From assembly GCA_047971925.1 (NCBI GenBank), contig JBKEAC010000065.1, positions 1 through 21,379 of the forward strand: a stretch of DNA of 21,379 bases. Reading direction: 5' to 3'. Source of the stretch: JBKEDC01 sp047971925 (GTDB lineage Bacteria; Bacteroidota; Bacteroidia; Bacteroidales; Prolixibacteraceae). Below, one piece after another: positions 8,688 to 17,700 of the stretch. The position numbers and the translations under genes were made by a program. Position 1 is the stretch's first letter, and each line of letters begins with the position of its first letter. The notes under the pieces were generated by a model. That model was not told where the DNA came from, did not search any database, and saw nothing but the letters and a program-made list of their open reading frames with translations.

Positions 8688-8723
8688 AGTATAGATACTA
8701 TTTATTTGTACTAGTAAATATGA

Positions 8724-8752
8724 TTGAAATTTATGATAATGTTGTAAATTTG
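8724..8752 (+). promoter_or_regulatory. Candidate promoter of the GH127-peptidase operon
   Basis: TTG (8724-8726), an 18-nt spacer, then TAAATTTG (8745-8752), a perfect TAnnTTTG -7 box, about 37 nt before the GH127 start codon. A second possible -7 box, TAGTTTTG, lies at 8761-8768. Which one is used, or whether the upstream TTTATTTG serves an activated promoter, cannot be decided by reading. Confidence 0.5.
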
Positions 8753-8789
8753 TGTCAATCTAGTTTTGTTTTATAAATAGATAAGAAAC

Positions 8790-11189
8790 ATGCGAAAAAT
8801 TTTAGCCTTTATTGTCGGTTTCTCTTGTGTAACCGCAACAGCTCAAAAACAATCAGATGTGGGATATCCAATCACACCTGTACCATTTACCTCAGTGAAA
8901 GTGAATGATGCATTCTGGGGACAACGGTTGAAAGCTAGTCGAGAAGTGACAATTCCGTTGGCATTTAGTAAGTGCGAAGAAACGGGTCGATATGAGAATT
9001 TTATTAAAGCGGTACATCCAAGCGATACAATTCACGTTGGAGGCCTGTCATTCGATGATACTGATGTATATAAGACAATTGAAGGAGCTAGCTACTCCAT
9101 GCAGACTTATCCAGATGAGAAACTCGATCATTACATTGATAGTGTTTTAACAATTGTGGCTGCAGCGCAAGAACCCGATGGTTATTTATACACATCTCGT
9201 ACAATGAATCCGAAGCACCCTCACGAATGGGCAGGAGAGCATCGTTGGGAAAAGGTAGAGGACTTGAGTCATGAGCTTTATAATCTAGGTCACATGGTGG
9301 AAGGTGCAGTGGCGCATTATCAAGCCACAGGTAAAAGGAATTTCTTAGATATTGCCATAAAGTATGCTGACTGTGCTGTGCGGGAAGTTGGTTCGAATGA
9401 AGGGCAAGTTCGTGTTGTTCCAGGTCATCAAATAGCCGAAATGGCGATGGCAAAGCTTTATGTAGAGACTGGAGATAAGAAGTATCTTGATTTTGCTAAA
9501 TATTTGCTTGATAATCGCGGATTTACCACAATTAAATCCGAATACAGCCAATCTCACCAGCCCGTTTTGGAGCAAGATGAAGCAGTGGGGCATGCAGTCC
9601 GAGCTGCTTATATGTACACTGGTATGGCCGATGTGGCAGCTTTAACAAGCGATAGTTCGTACATCCATGCGATAGATGCTATCTGGGATAATATTGTGAG
9701 TAAGAAGTTGTATATCACAGGAGGTATTGGTGCTACAGGACACGGGGAGGCATTTGGAAAGAATTATGAGTTGCCCAATATGTCGGCCTATTGCGAAACG
9801 TGTGCTGCAATTGGCAATGTCTATATGAACTATCGTTTATTTTTATTACACGGCGAGTCGAAATATTACGATGTACTTGAACGTACCTTATATAATGGCC
9901 TGATAAGCGGTGTTTCGCTCGATGGAGATGGATTCTTTTATCCTAATCCGCTAGAATCAATAGGTCAACACCAGCGTCAACCTTGGTTTGGCTGTGCGTG
10001 TTGTCCTTCTAATATAGCTCGTTTCATTCCTTCCGTTCCAGGTTATGTTTATGCGGTGCATGAGAAAGATTTGTATGTGAATTTATTCATGTCAAATTCG
10101 GCAGAGATTGAGGTGATGAATAATCCAGTGGTATTAACACAAAGCACAGAATATCCCTGGAATGGTGACATTGCTATTGATGTTTCTCCCCAAAAAACGC
10201 AAGTATTCAACTTGAAAATTCGCATTCCTGGATGGCTTCAAGGCAATGTTGTTCCTAGCGATTTATACACATATATTGACAAAAAGAATTTGACCTATGA
10301 AGTGAAAGTAAATGGAGAAAAAGTTCAAGGAGAATTAGACAAAGGCTACTTGGCAATTTCTAGAAAATGGAAGAAAGGCGACATGGTGTCGATTCATTTT
10401 GATATGGAGCCTCGCATTGTGAAAGCCAATGCAATGGTGGAAGCAGATCAAGGCAAGGTTTCAATTGAGCGTGGTCCTGTGGTGTATTGTGCTGAGTGGG
10501 CAGACAATGATTTTAGTGTACTCAATGCAGTAATTCCTCAAAAGCCACAATTCAAAGTGGAAATTAAACCAGAACTATTGTATGGATTAAATGTAATTAG
10601 TGTCGATGCGCAGATTTTGTACTACAATGAAGTCGGAAAAATACAAGTTAAGAATGCTGATTTAAATATGATTCCTTATTATGCATGGTCGCACCGTGGT
10701 AGTGGAGAAATGGCGGTGTGGTTTGCCAATGATTTAAGTGCGATTCGTCCGGTGCAACAACCAACTATTGCTTCGGAAAGCACAATAGATGCTTCGCACA
10801 AGGTGAAATCAATTTCGGCTATCAACGACCGTTTAGTTCCTAAAAATGGAGAAGATAGGAGTGTGCCGTATTATCATTGGTGGCCAAAAGAAGGCACTAC
10901 CGAGTGGATTGTTTATGACTTTGGCAGTGAAAAAACAGTGAGTAGCTCAACAGTCTATTGGTATGATGATGGACCTTGGGGGGGATGTAGAATTCCTGAG
11001 TGGTATAAGATATATTACAAGGATGTTAATGGAGAATGGATTCTTGTGGAAAATACAGCACCCTATGAAGTAAAAAAGGGAACTGCCAATGAGCTTTTCT
11101 TTCAACCTGTGAAGACAACAGCTATCAAGATGGAGATTAAGTTGCCCGAAAGGTTGGCAACGGGAATTTTTGAGTGGGTGTTAGATTAA
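8790..11189 (+). CDS. Secreted GH127 glycosidase (beta-L-arabinofuranosidase family)
   Basis: This 799-residue enzyme is predicted to release L-arabinose from beta-L-arabinofuranosides, as in the Hyp-linked beta-1,2-arabinooligosaccharides of plant extensins. A signal peptide ends near ATA-Gln19. The (alpha/alpha)6 barrel keeps the unusual zinc and cysteine active site known from HypBA1 of Bifidobacterium longum: Glu336 and Cys338 in YCETC, and Cys404-Cys405 in GCACCPSN, where the first of the pair aligns with the nucleophile. Glu320 in GHGEAFG lies 16 residues before Glu336, the spacing of the HypBA1 acid/base. Beta-sandwich domains follow, and about 655-799 looks like an added galactose-binding-type module (IVYDFG, VYWYDD). 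Some relatives act on other L-sugars of rhamnogalacturonan II, so the exact substrate is open. It heads an operon with two peptidase-like genes and diverges from HTCS 1. Confidence 0.92.
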   Translation: MRKILAFIVGFSCVTATAQKQSDVGYPITPVPFTSVKVNDAFWGQRLKASREVTIPLAFSKCEETGRYENFIKAVHPSDTIHVGGLSFDDTDVYKTIEGASYSMQTYPDEKLDHYIDSVLTIVAAAQEPDGYLYTSRTMNPKHPHEWAGEHRWEKVEDLSHELYNLGHMVEGAVAHYQATGKRNFLDIAIKYADCAVREVGSNEGQVRVVPGHQIAEMAMAKLYVETGDKKYLDFAKYLLDNRGFTTIKSEYSQSHQPVLEQDEAVGHAVRAAYMYTGMADVAALTSDSSYIHAIDAIWDNIVSKKLYITGGIGATGHGEAFGKNYELPNMSAYCETCAAIGNVYMNYRLFLLHGESKYYDVLERTLYNGLISGVSLDGDGFFYPNPLESIGQHQRQPWFGCACCPSNIARFIPSVPGYVYAVHEKDLYVNLFMSNSAEIEVMNNPVVLTQSTEYPWNGDIAIDVSPQKTQVFNLKIRIPGWLQGNVVPSDLYTYIDKKNLTYEVKVNGEKVQGELDKGYLAISRKWKKGDMVSIHFDMEPRIVKANAMVEADQGKVSIERGPVVYCAEWADNDFSVLNAVIPQKPQFKVEIKPELLYGLNVISVDAQILYYNEVGKIQVKNADLNMIPYYAWSHRGSGEMAVWFANDLSAIRPVQQPTIASESTIDASHKVKSISAINDRLVPKNGEDRSVPYYHWWPKEGTTEWIVYDFGSEKTVSSSTVYWYDDGPWGGCRIPEWYKIYYKDVNGEWILVENTAPYEVKKGTANELFFQPVKTTAIKMEIKLPERLATGIFEWVLD

Positions 11190-11363
11190 CACAAATAATA
11201 AGCGTTGTAACATCCCCCTTTGAGTAATTCCAGAAAAACGAATATTTTGATAATTTCATTTTTGCGCGATGCGAACTATTATCGGAGGGGGATTTACAAA
11301 TGGGAACTAGAATAACAGTCGAGAATAATTTGTTCTTCTATTATAAATTATAAACGATTCAAA
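11190..11363 (+). promoter_or_regulatory. GH127-S9 intergenic region with inverted repeats
   Basis: This 174-bp gap has ATCCCCCT (11212-11219) and its exact complement AGGGGGAT (11286-11293), enclosing GATAAT (11249-11254) and ATTATC (11278-11283). AGGGGGATT differs by one base from the AGGTGGATT repeat at the GH43 operon promoter. A purine-rich GGAGGGGG precedes a 17-codon open frame (11300-11353) that ends just before the peptidase gene. No clear -7 box or terminator is seen, so cotranscription with GH127 through a structured spacer is likely. Confidence 0.3.
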
Positions 11364-13601
11364 ATGGACAAACACATTTCAACTTTTCTTTTGATATTCT
11401 TCGGATGTACGCTTTCTGTAAAAGTGTCGGCACAAATTACGATAGAAGATTATAAACGAGCCGATTCAATTTATCACTTAAACGATTTGGTGTATCACCA
11501 AGTAGAACAGATGAGATGGCTCGACTCTTCGTCGAACTTGTGGTATAAGACTAAGGTAAAAGGAGGGGTGCAGTATTTTTTTGTCGATGCGAAAGAGGGA
11601 AGTAGGAAACTTTTGTTTGATACTGAAAAGCTCCTCGCAAAGCTGAACGAACAGTCGGGAAAATATTTGAGTGCAGCGAATTTAAATCTCGAACGCTTGC
11701 GAATTGATGAAGAGTCGAATCAGATTCATTTTGTCTATGACAAAAATTATTGGACATTTAGTTTAAAGAGTTATTCGTTAACTAAAGATTCGATTGTGAA
11801 TTGGAAGTCTCATGAGTATTGGGCCGACAAGTTCAATGAGTTAGGAAACAAACCTGTGACTTCGCCCGATGGAAGCAAGTGTGCTTACATTAAAGATTAT
11901 AATGTGTTTGTTAGAGAATTCGAAAGCAAACAAGAAATGCAATTGAGTTTTGATGGTTCGGCAGGCGATTTCTATTCGTCTTACTTCAGCTGGTCGCCCA
12001 ATTCAAGGAAGTTGGCAGTGAATAAAGTGCGCAATAACACCGATCATTATATTTACTTTGTGGAGTCTTCGCCCAAGTCGCAATTGCAGCCCATTTTGCA
12101 CAAGCAACATTATCTTAAGCCTGGTGATGACCTCCCTATTAAGCGTCCTGCACTTTTTGATGTAGATGAGGGCAAGCAAATTCCACTTGCCACACAGGCT
12201 TTCGAGAATCAGTTTGAATTGACTTTCCCTATCTGGAAAGCTAACAGCGAAGCATTCACTTTTGAGTTTAATCAGCGTGGACACCAAGTCTATCAAGTGG
12301 TGAAAGTTGATTCGGAAACAGGGAAGGTTACTGTTGTAGTTGATGAAAGAAGTGATACATTCATTGATTATAGTGGTAAACGTTATCGCTATGATTTGCA
12401 AAAGGCTGATGAATTGATTTGGGCATCAGAGCGTGATGGTTGGAATCATTTATATTTAATTGACTCCCACGATGGTAAGGTGAAACGGCAAATCACCAAA
12501 GGGGAATGGGTGGTGCGAAAAGTGATTCGTGTGGATGAAGAAAAAGAGCAGATTTTGTTTGAAGCTTCGGGCATGAATCTTGGCGAAGACCCATATCATA
12601 TTCATTGCTATCGTATCAATTTTGATGGGACAGAACTAATAGATTTAACTCCAGAGAAACAAAACCATAAGCTGACCTTTTCTTTTGATTACAACTATTT
12701 TGTGGATAGCTACTCTACAGTGAACACAGCTCCTACTAGTGTTTTGAAGAAATCTAGTGATGGAACTGTTGTGATTGAATTAGAGCAAGCCGACATTTCT
12801 TCGCTGTTGGTTAAAGGTTGGAATGCTCCCGAGCCTTTCGTAGCTAAAGGACGTGATGGCAAAACGGATATTTGGGGAAATATTTATCGCCCGACTAACT
12901 TCGATGCGAGCAAATCATATCCAATTGTGGAATATATCTATGCTGGTCCACATGATTCGCACACGCAAAAGGAATTTCTAACTACGAATACGGCTTTCTC
13001 CGCATTGTCGGAGCTTGGTTTCATTATTGTACAGCTTGATGGTATGGGAACTTCCAATCGTGGTAAAGCTTTTCACGATGTTTGTTGGAAAGATTTGAAA
13101 GATGCAGGTTTTCCCGACCGTATTCTTTGGATTAAAGCCGCTGCGGAAAAGTATAGCTATATGGATACTACACGCGTGGGAATCTTTGGAGCTTCGGCTG
13201 GCGGACAAAATACACTATCGGCATTGCTATTTCACTCAGAGTTCTACAAAGCTGGGTCATCGTCTTGTGGTTGCCATGACAATCGTATGGATAAAATTTG
13301 GTGGAATGAGCAGTGGATGGGTTATCCCATTGGAGATCATTATGCCGCTTGTTCCAATGTGGATAATGCATGGCGATTGAAAGGCGATTTACTGTTGATT
13401 GTTGGGGAAGTGGATGATAATGTTGATCCAGCATCGACGATGCAAGTGGTAGATGCTTTGCAAAATGCAAATAAAAATTTTGAATTGGTGGTACTTCCAA
13501 GCACCAATCACACGCTTGGAGGTTCTTATGGAGAAATGAAGCGACGCGACTTCTTCGTGAAAAATTTGTTGAATCAGACTCCGCCAAATCATAATGAGTA
13601 A
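11364..13601 (+). CDS. Secreted S9 family (DPP4-like) serine peptidase
   Basis: This 745-residue protein is predicted to remove short N-terminal peptides, usually after Pro or Ala, from oligopeptides in the periplasm. A signal peptide ends at SAQ (residues 22-24). Residues of about 30-490 form a DPP4-type beta-propeller, with the family-typical SERDGWNHLY at 355-364. The alpha/beta-hydrolase domain follows: nucleophile Ser611 in GASAGG, Asp684 in DDNVDPAS and His716 in TNHTLGG. The triad is complete and the length is normal for S9B/DPP4-type enzymes. The motif reads DNVDP rather than the DNVH of mammalian DPP4. Lying after GH127 and overlapping a second peptidase-like gene, it suggests that peptide as well as glycan is processed, for example a proline-rich glycoprotein. 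It could instead be a general peptidase of unrelated function. Confidence 0.9.
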   Translation: MDKHISTFLLIFFGCTLSVKVSAQITIEDYKRADSIYHLNDLVYHQVEQMRWLDSSSNLWYKTKVKGGVQYFFVDAKEGSRKLLFDTEKLLAKLNEQSGKYLSAANLNLERLRIDEESNQIHFVYDKNYWTFSLKSYSLTKDSIVNWKSHEYWADKFNELGNKPVTSPDGSKCAYIKDYNVFVREFESKQEMQLSFDGSAGDFYSSYFSWSPNSRKLAVNKVRNNTDHYIYFVESSPKSQLQPILHKQHYLKPGDDLPIKRPALFDVDEGKQIPLATQAFENQFELTFPIWKANSEAFTFEFNQRGHQVYQVVKVDSETGKVTVVVDERSDTFIDYSGKRYRYDLQKADELIWASERDGWNHLYLIDSHDGKVKRQITKGEWVVRKVIRVDEEKEQILFEASGMNLGEDPYHIHCYRINFDGTELIDLTPEKQNHKLTFSFDYNYFVDSYSTVNTAPTSVLKKSSDGTVVIELEQADISSLLVKGWNAPEPFVAKGRDGKTDIWGNIYRPTNFDASKSYPIVEYIYAGPHDSHTQKEFLTTNTAFSALSELGFIIVQLDGMGTSNRGKAFHDVCWKDLKDAGFPDRILWIKAAAEKYSYMDTTRVGIFGASAGGQNTLSALLFHSEFYKAGSSSCGCHDNRMDKIWWNEQWMGYPIGDHYAACSNVDNAWRLKGDLLLIVGEVDDNVDPASTMQVVDALQNANKNFELVVLPSTNHTLGGSYGEMKRRDFFVKNLLNQTPPNHNE

Positions 13602-14466
13602 TTTAAAAATGAGAATATTAAATCTAAAGGCACATGTAAACACATGGCTTATTATATGCGCCAATGTTCTATTGATGTCAGCACATGCGAGTGTGGGCAG
13701 GGCAAACTGCTTATGGCAAAATGCGAGCAAACCATATGCCATTTTGGTGCCACCCGATTCGTTAGCATTAGATTCATTTTATGGGAAGTATGCCAGTGTA
13801 AATGGAATTGTGGTAGTGAGCTCGTGCCAAGTTCCCGATTCGGCTTTTATGCAGGCTTGCAGGCTTGTTGATTTCATGACGAAAGATTTACCAAATGATG
13901 TACTACGTCAGATGGTGGAAAGGAAAGCTCGAGTAGGTGTAATGGCTTGTAACGAAGGCACAACCGACATTCCAGAACATGCTTTTCTTGCCAATGACAC
14001 CACAATCGATTGGAATTTGAGAGCGAGAGGCTTGGGCGGAAATTTGAATTTACCCTTGACTACTTGTGCTGAAGAAAACTTGCTATGCTATCAAATTGAC
14101 AGGTATTATGCTGAGGATATTACAATTCATGAATTTGCTCACGCTATTCACTTAATCGGTATTGCCCCCTTAGATTCTACGTTCAATGTTTTATTACAAG
14201 AAAAAATGGAAAACGCTTTGGCGGCCGGAAAGTATGACAACACCTATGCGAAGACTAATATATATGAATATTGGGCTGAGGGAGTGCAAAATTGGTTTAA
14301 TGTTAACGCAGAAGTGCTTGCCCCCGATGGTATACATAATTGGGTGAATACACGTGAGGATATGAAAAAATACGACCCTGACCTATATGAAATCATTAGT
14401 CGCTATTTTTCTGTTTTTGAAACTAGTCCTTCGTGTCATGATACAGGAAATTTTTACAAAGATTAA
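13594..14466 (+). CDS. Putative secreted gluzincin-type metallopeptidase, family not recognised
   Basis: This 290-residue protein has a zinc-peptidase signature, HEFAHAIH, with His179, Glu180 and His183. A likely third ligand, Glu225 or Glu229, lies in YEYWAEG about 45 residues later, as in gluzincins. A signal peptide is present and is cleaner from Met6 (position 13609, ending near SAHA) than from Met1. The annotated start ATG overlaps the S9 peptidase gene by 8 bp (ATGAGTAA), which suggests translational coupling; a start at Met6 would instead leave a 7-nt gap. Several cysteines (39, 78, 89, 119, 158, 165, 281) suggest disulfides in the periplasm. I do not recognise a named family. The small single-domain form suggests a peptidase with narrow specificity, but no activity can be claimed. 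Context links it to the GH127 and S9 genes. Confidence 0.75.
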   Translation: MSNLKMRILNLKAHVNTWLIICANVLLMSAHASVGRANCLWQNASKPYAILVPPDSLALDSFYGKYASVNGIVVVSSCQVPDSAFMQACRLVDFMTKDLPNDVLRQMVERKARVGVMACNEGTTDIPEHAFLANDTTIDWNLRARGLGGNLNLPLTTCAEENLLCYQIDRYYAEDITIHEFAHAIHLIGIAPLDSTFNVLLQEKMENALAAGKYDNTYAKTNIYEYWAEGVQNWFNVNAEVLAPDGIHNWVNTREDMKKYDPDLYEIISRYFSVFETSPSCHDTGNFYKD

Positions 14467-14527
14467 GTGAGGCACAAAAAAATAGCTAGATCTACACAAG
14501 CAAGGAAGAAAATCAGCGATTGGCGAG

Positions 14528-14576
14528 TAGCAACGTGTTGATTTAAATCGAGCAACAGATTATGTTAGCAACATGT
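14528..14576 (+). promoter_or_regulatory. AGCAAC direct and inverted repeat cluster upstream of HTCS 2
   Basis: AGCAAC occurs at 14529, 14551 and 14567, with partly matching flanks. The same stretch holds inverted pairs: CAAC-GT-GTTG (14531-14540), TGTTG-n12-CAACA (14536-14557, enclosing the palindrome GATTTAAATC) and ATGTT-AGC-AACAT (14562-14574). It lies 127-175 bp before the HTCS 2 start codon. It may be an operator; no good -7 box was found between it and the gene. Confidence 0.3.
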
Positions 14577-14702
14577 CTTTTCAAAGTGTAAGGCATAAAT
14601 GTATCAGGTTGAGGTAACAAAATTTGTGTATTTTGAAAATTGTAGCGACATTGCTTGTGGGTAAAATTAGCATACAAATCGAGAATGTAGCAAAATACAC
14701 TG

Positions 14703-17700
14703 ATGAAAAAACAAAATAGACAAATGGGAAACCTTTATAACAAATATATATTTAGAAAAAATATTGAGTATTTTTTTCTTCTGCAAGGATTTATTTTAAG
14801 TTTCGCTTTGACCGCAATGGCAACACATTCGGAGCAAGTAGATTTCATTCATTATACAACCGATGATGGGTTGCCATCGCCTTATGTGAAAAATATAGCA
14901 CAAGATGCCGATGGTTTCTTGTGGGTTGCCACTCGCGATGCTTTGGCTCGTTTTGATGGAGTTGAGTTTCGAGAGTTCCCTTGTTTAGATAAAGATCATC
15001 AACAAGTGATGGAATATTTTAACCAATTATTCCTTTATCAAGATTCTATATTGGTGGCTCGCACGAATGATAATAGGTTTTATTGCTATGATTCAAATGT
15101 AGAATCCTTTCGTTTCTATCCTTTGCTTTCAAACTTAGGTCCAACTAACAACATCATTCCTAGCGACAGAGGATATTGGGTGTGTCAGAACAATGAATTG
15201 TTTTTCCTAGATGCTGTTACTGCACAGCAAATACCACTGAGAGATAAGCTCGATAACTACCAGATTCCCGATAACATTCCCGTGATTGATGTGCTAGAAC
15301 AGCAAGGATTTTTGGTTTTTATGAGCTCGTTGGGTAAGGTTTATTTTCTTGGTGAAGATAAACTCACTACGATTGACCTATTAAAGCTACTTCCGTTCGA
15401 TTCTTTCGATATTCGATTAGTGGATTCTGAAGGTAATTTGTGGCTAAATTCAAATGACTATGGTATTGTGAGAATCAATCCGCAGAATTTAGATGTGAAT
15501 CTCTTCCCACAAGGGAGTGGTAATGGTTCAATTCCGCATAGTTTTGTGCATCGGATTATTGAAGACAAACAAAAGCGGGTGTGGATCGGAACGGAGGGTG
15601 GTCTAGCTGTGTATGACATGCAAAATGGAAAAATGGCCATTTATACAAGTAATATAGATGATCCTTATGGGCTAAGTAGTAATCCGATTTATGACATTTT
15701 CTGCGATGATGATGATGGCATTTGGTTAGGAACCTACTTTAGTGGGATGAGTTATTATAACGGAAAAGATGGTTTTTTTAGAAAATGGAACACAGGGCAC
15801 AATAGATTCCGTCTTCGTGCGAAGGTGGTTAGCTGTTTTGAAGAGGGTGAAAATGATATTCTTTGGGTCGGATCGGAAGACAATGGACTTAATCAAATTA
15901 ACCTAAGATCTGGCGAGGTAAATGCTTACACGCATGATGATAACGAGGGAAACTCCATCACTTATAATAATCTCCATGATTTGAAACTTATCGATGATAA
16001 ACTTTGGATTGCCACCTATACTGGAGGAGTGAGTGTGATGGATGTTGCTCTTCGAAAATTTTCCCATTATAGCATGAATAATACTAATGGACAATTGTCG
16101 AATGTGAACTATCAATTCTTGCATGTAGGCGACAGTTTATTTATTGCTGGCTCGGAAGGAGTGGTAATTCACAATCTGAAAACAAAACATTTTCAGAAAC
16201 TTAAGCCTAAAATGATTAGCCATCTCCAGTTTGAAAGTCTTGCACAAGCTGGACATGTAATCTGGCTTGCATCGGCACGTCAAATTTTCACGTATGACAT
16301 TAGAACCGATAGTTTAGTGCTCTTCGATGAAATACCTAGTCTGCGGACTATAAATTTTGTGAAAGCCGATTCTCGTAACAATGTTTGGATAGGAACGTGC
16401 TATGATGGCCTGTATGAATACAACTATTCAACGCATGCACTTACCCATTATGACGAAGAAAATGGGTTTCCTGCAAACTGGATTTTTAGTCTTGAAGAAG
16501 GCGAAGATCATCAGGTGTGGGTGAGCACAAATAAAGGATTAGTTTTACTCGATAATTCTTCCCATAAAAGTACCTTGTTTGACAAAAGTTCCGACATTCA
16601 AGTTAGCCAATTCAATTTTAGAGCTTCGTATAAAGATTCCAATAGTAATATTTACTTTGGAGGATACGATGGAATGATTTCTTTTCGCGGAAAGTATGAA
16701 TGCTCAGAAGATATTTCTGATAAAGCAATTGCATTCACAGAATTTCGATTATTTGGCAAACAAATCACTCCTTGCGAAGACGGTTTGTTGCAGAATTCAA
16801 TTAATGCTATCGAATCGTTAGAACTAAACTACAGTCAAAATGCATTTTCTATTCACTTTTCAGCCCTCAATTTTCAGAAGGAGGGGCGATGTAAATACAC
16901 GTATAGACTTGATGGGAATGACCAGACTTGGAGTACTCCATCTGAGCAAAATTTCGCTAATTATACCAACCTAAATCATGGCAAGTATAAATTTCAGGTT
17001 CGTGTTTTAAACGAAGATAATCGAGTGATAGGCGAAAGATGCATCCCTATTCGTATTCGCCCCCCGTTTTGGTTCACCGTGTGGGCTTATTTAATTTATG
17101 CAGGCGCTGTGATACTGATATTTATTTTGGTTTTTAGTTTCGGTAAGAAACTTGAAAAGGTGAAGACCCAAGCCAAGCTTGAGCACCAAGAAAAGATACA
17201 TGCCGAAAAATTGAATCATGCTAAATTGGAGTTCTTTACCAATATTTCTCATGAAATTAAAACTCCATTGACACTCATTTTCTCTCCGCTTCAAAAACTG
17301 ATGGCGAACAAAGAGCTCACGCCAAGCGTGCATAAACAGCTGAAAGGAGTGGAGAAAAACGCAAAACGATTGTATAATTTGGTGAATCAGTTGTTAGAGT
17401 TTAGAAAAATAGAACTAGGAAAGGAAAAACTAAGCATAAGTAAATACCCAATTTCATATTTAGTGAATGATGTGGCAGCTTCCTTTACTTCGGCAGCAGA
17501 GGATAAAGAGATACTGTTCACAACTGAAATTGTGAATGAAGATATTGAGGTGTGGGTAGATGCTGAAAAATTGGATAAAATAATTTTCAATCTGCTCTCT
17601 AATGCGTTTAAATATACGGCACAAGGAGGAGAGGTGAATTTGCAGGTTTCTGTGAGCGGTAAGAGAAATGGCAAGCTGATTATTAAAGTGACTGATACGG

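Noticed and set aside
11300..11353. 17-codon frame upstream of the S9 peptidase as a real gene
   Set aside because: It is too short to support by composition, and the SD-like sequence is about 11 nt away in a phylum that rarely uses such sites; kept only as part of a low-interest finding.
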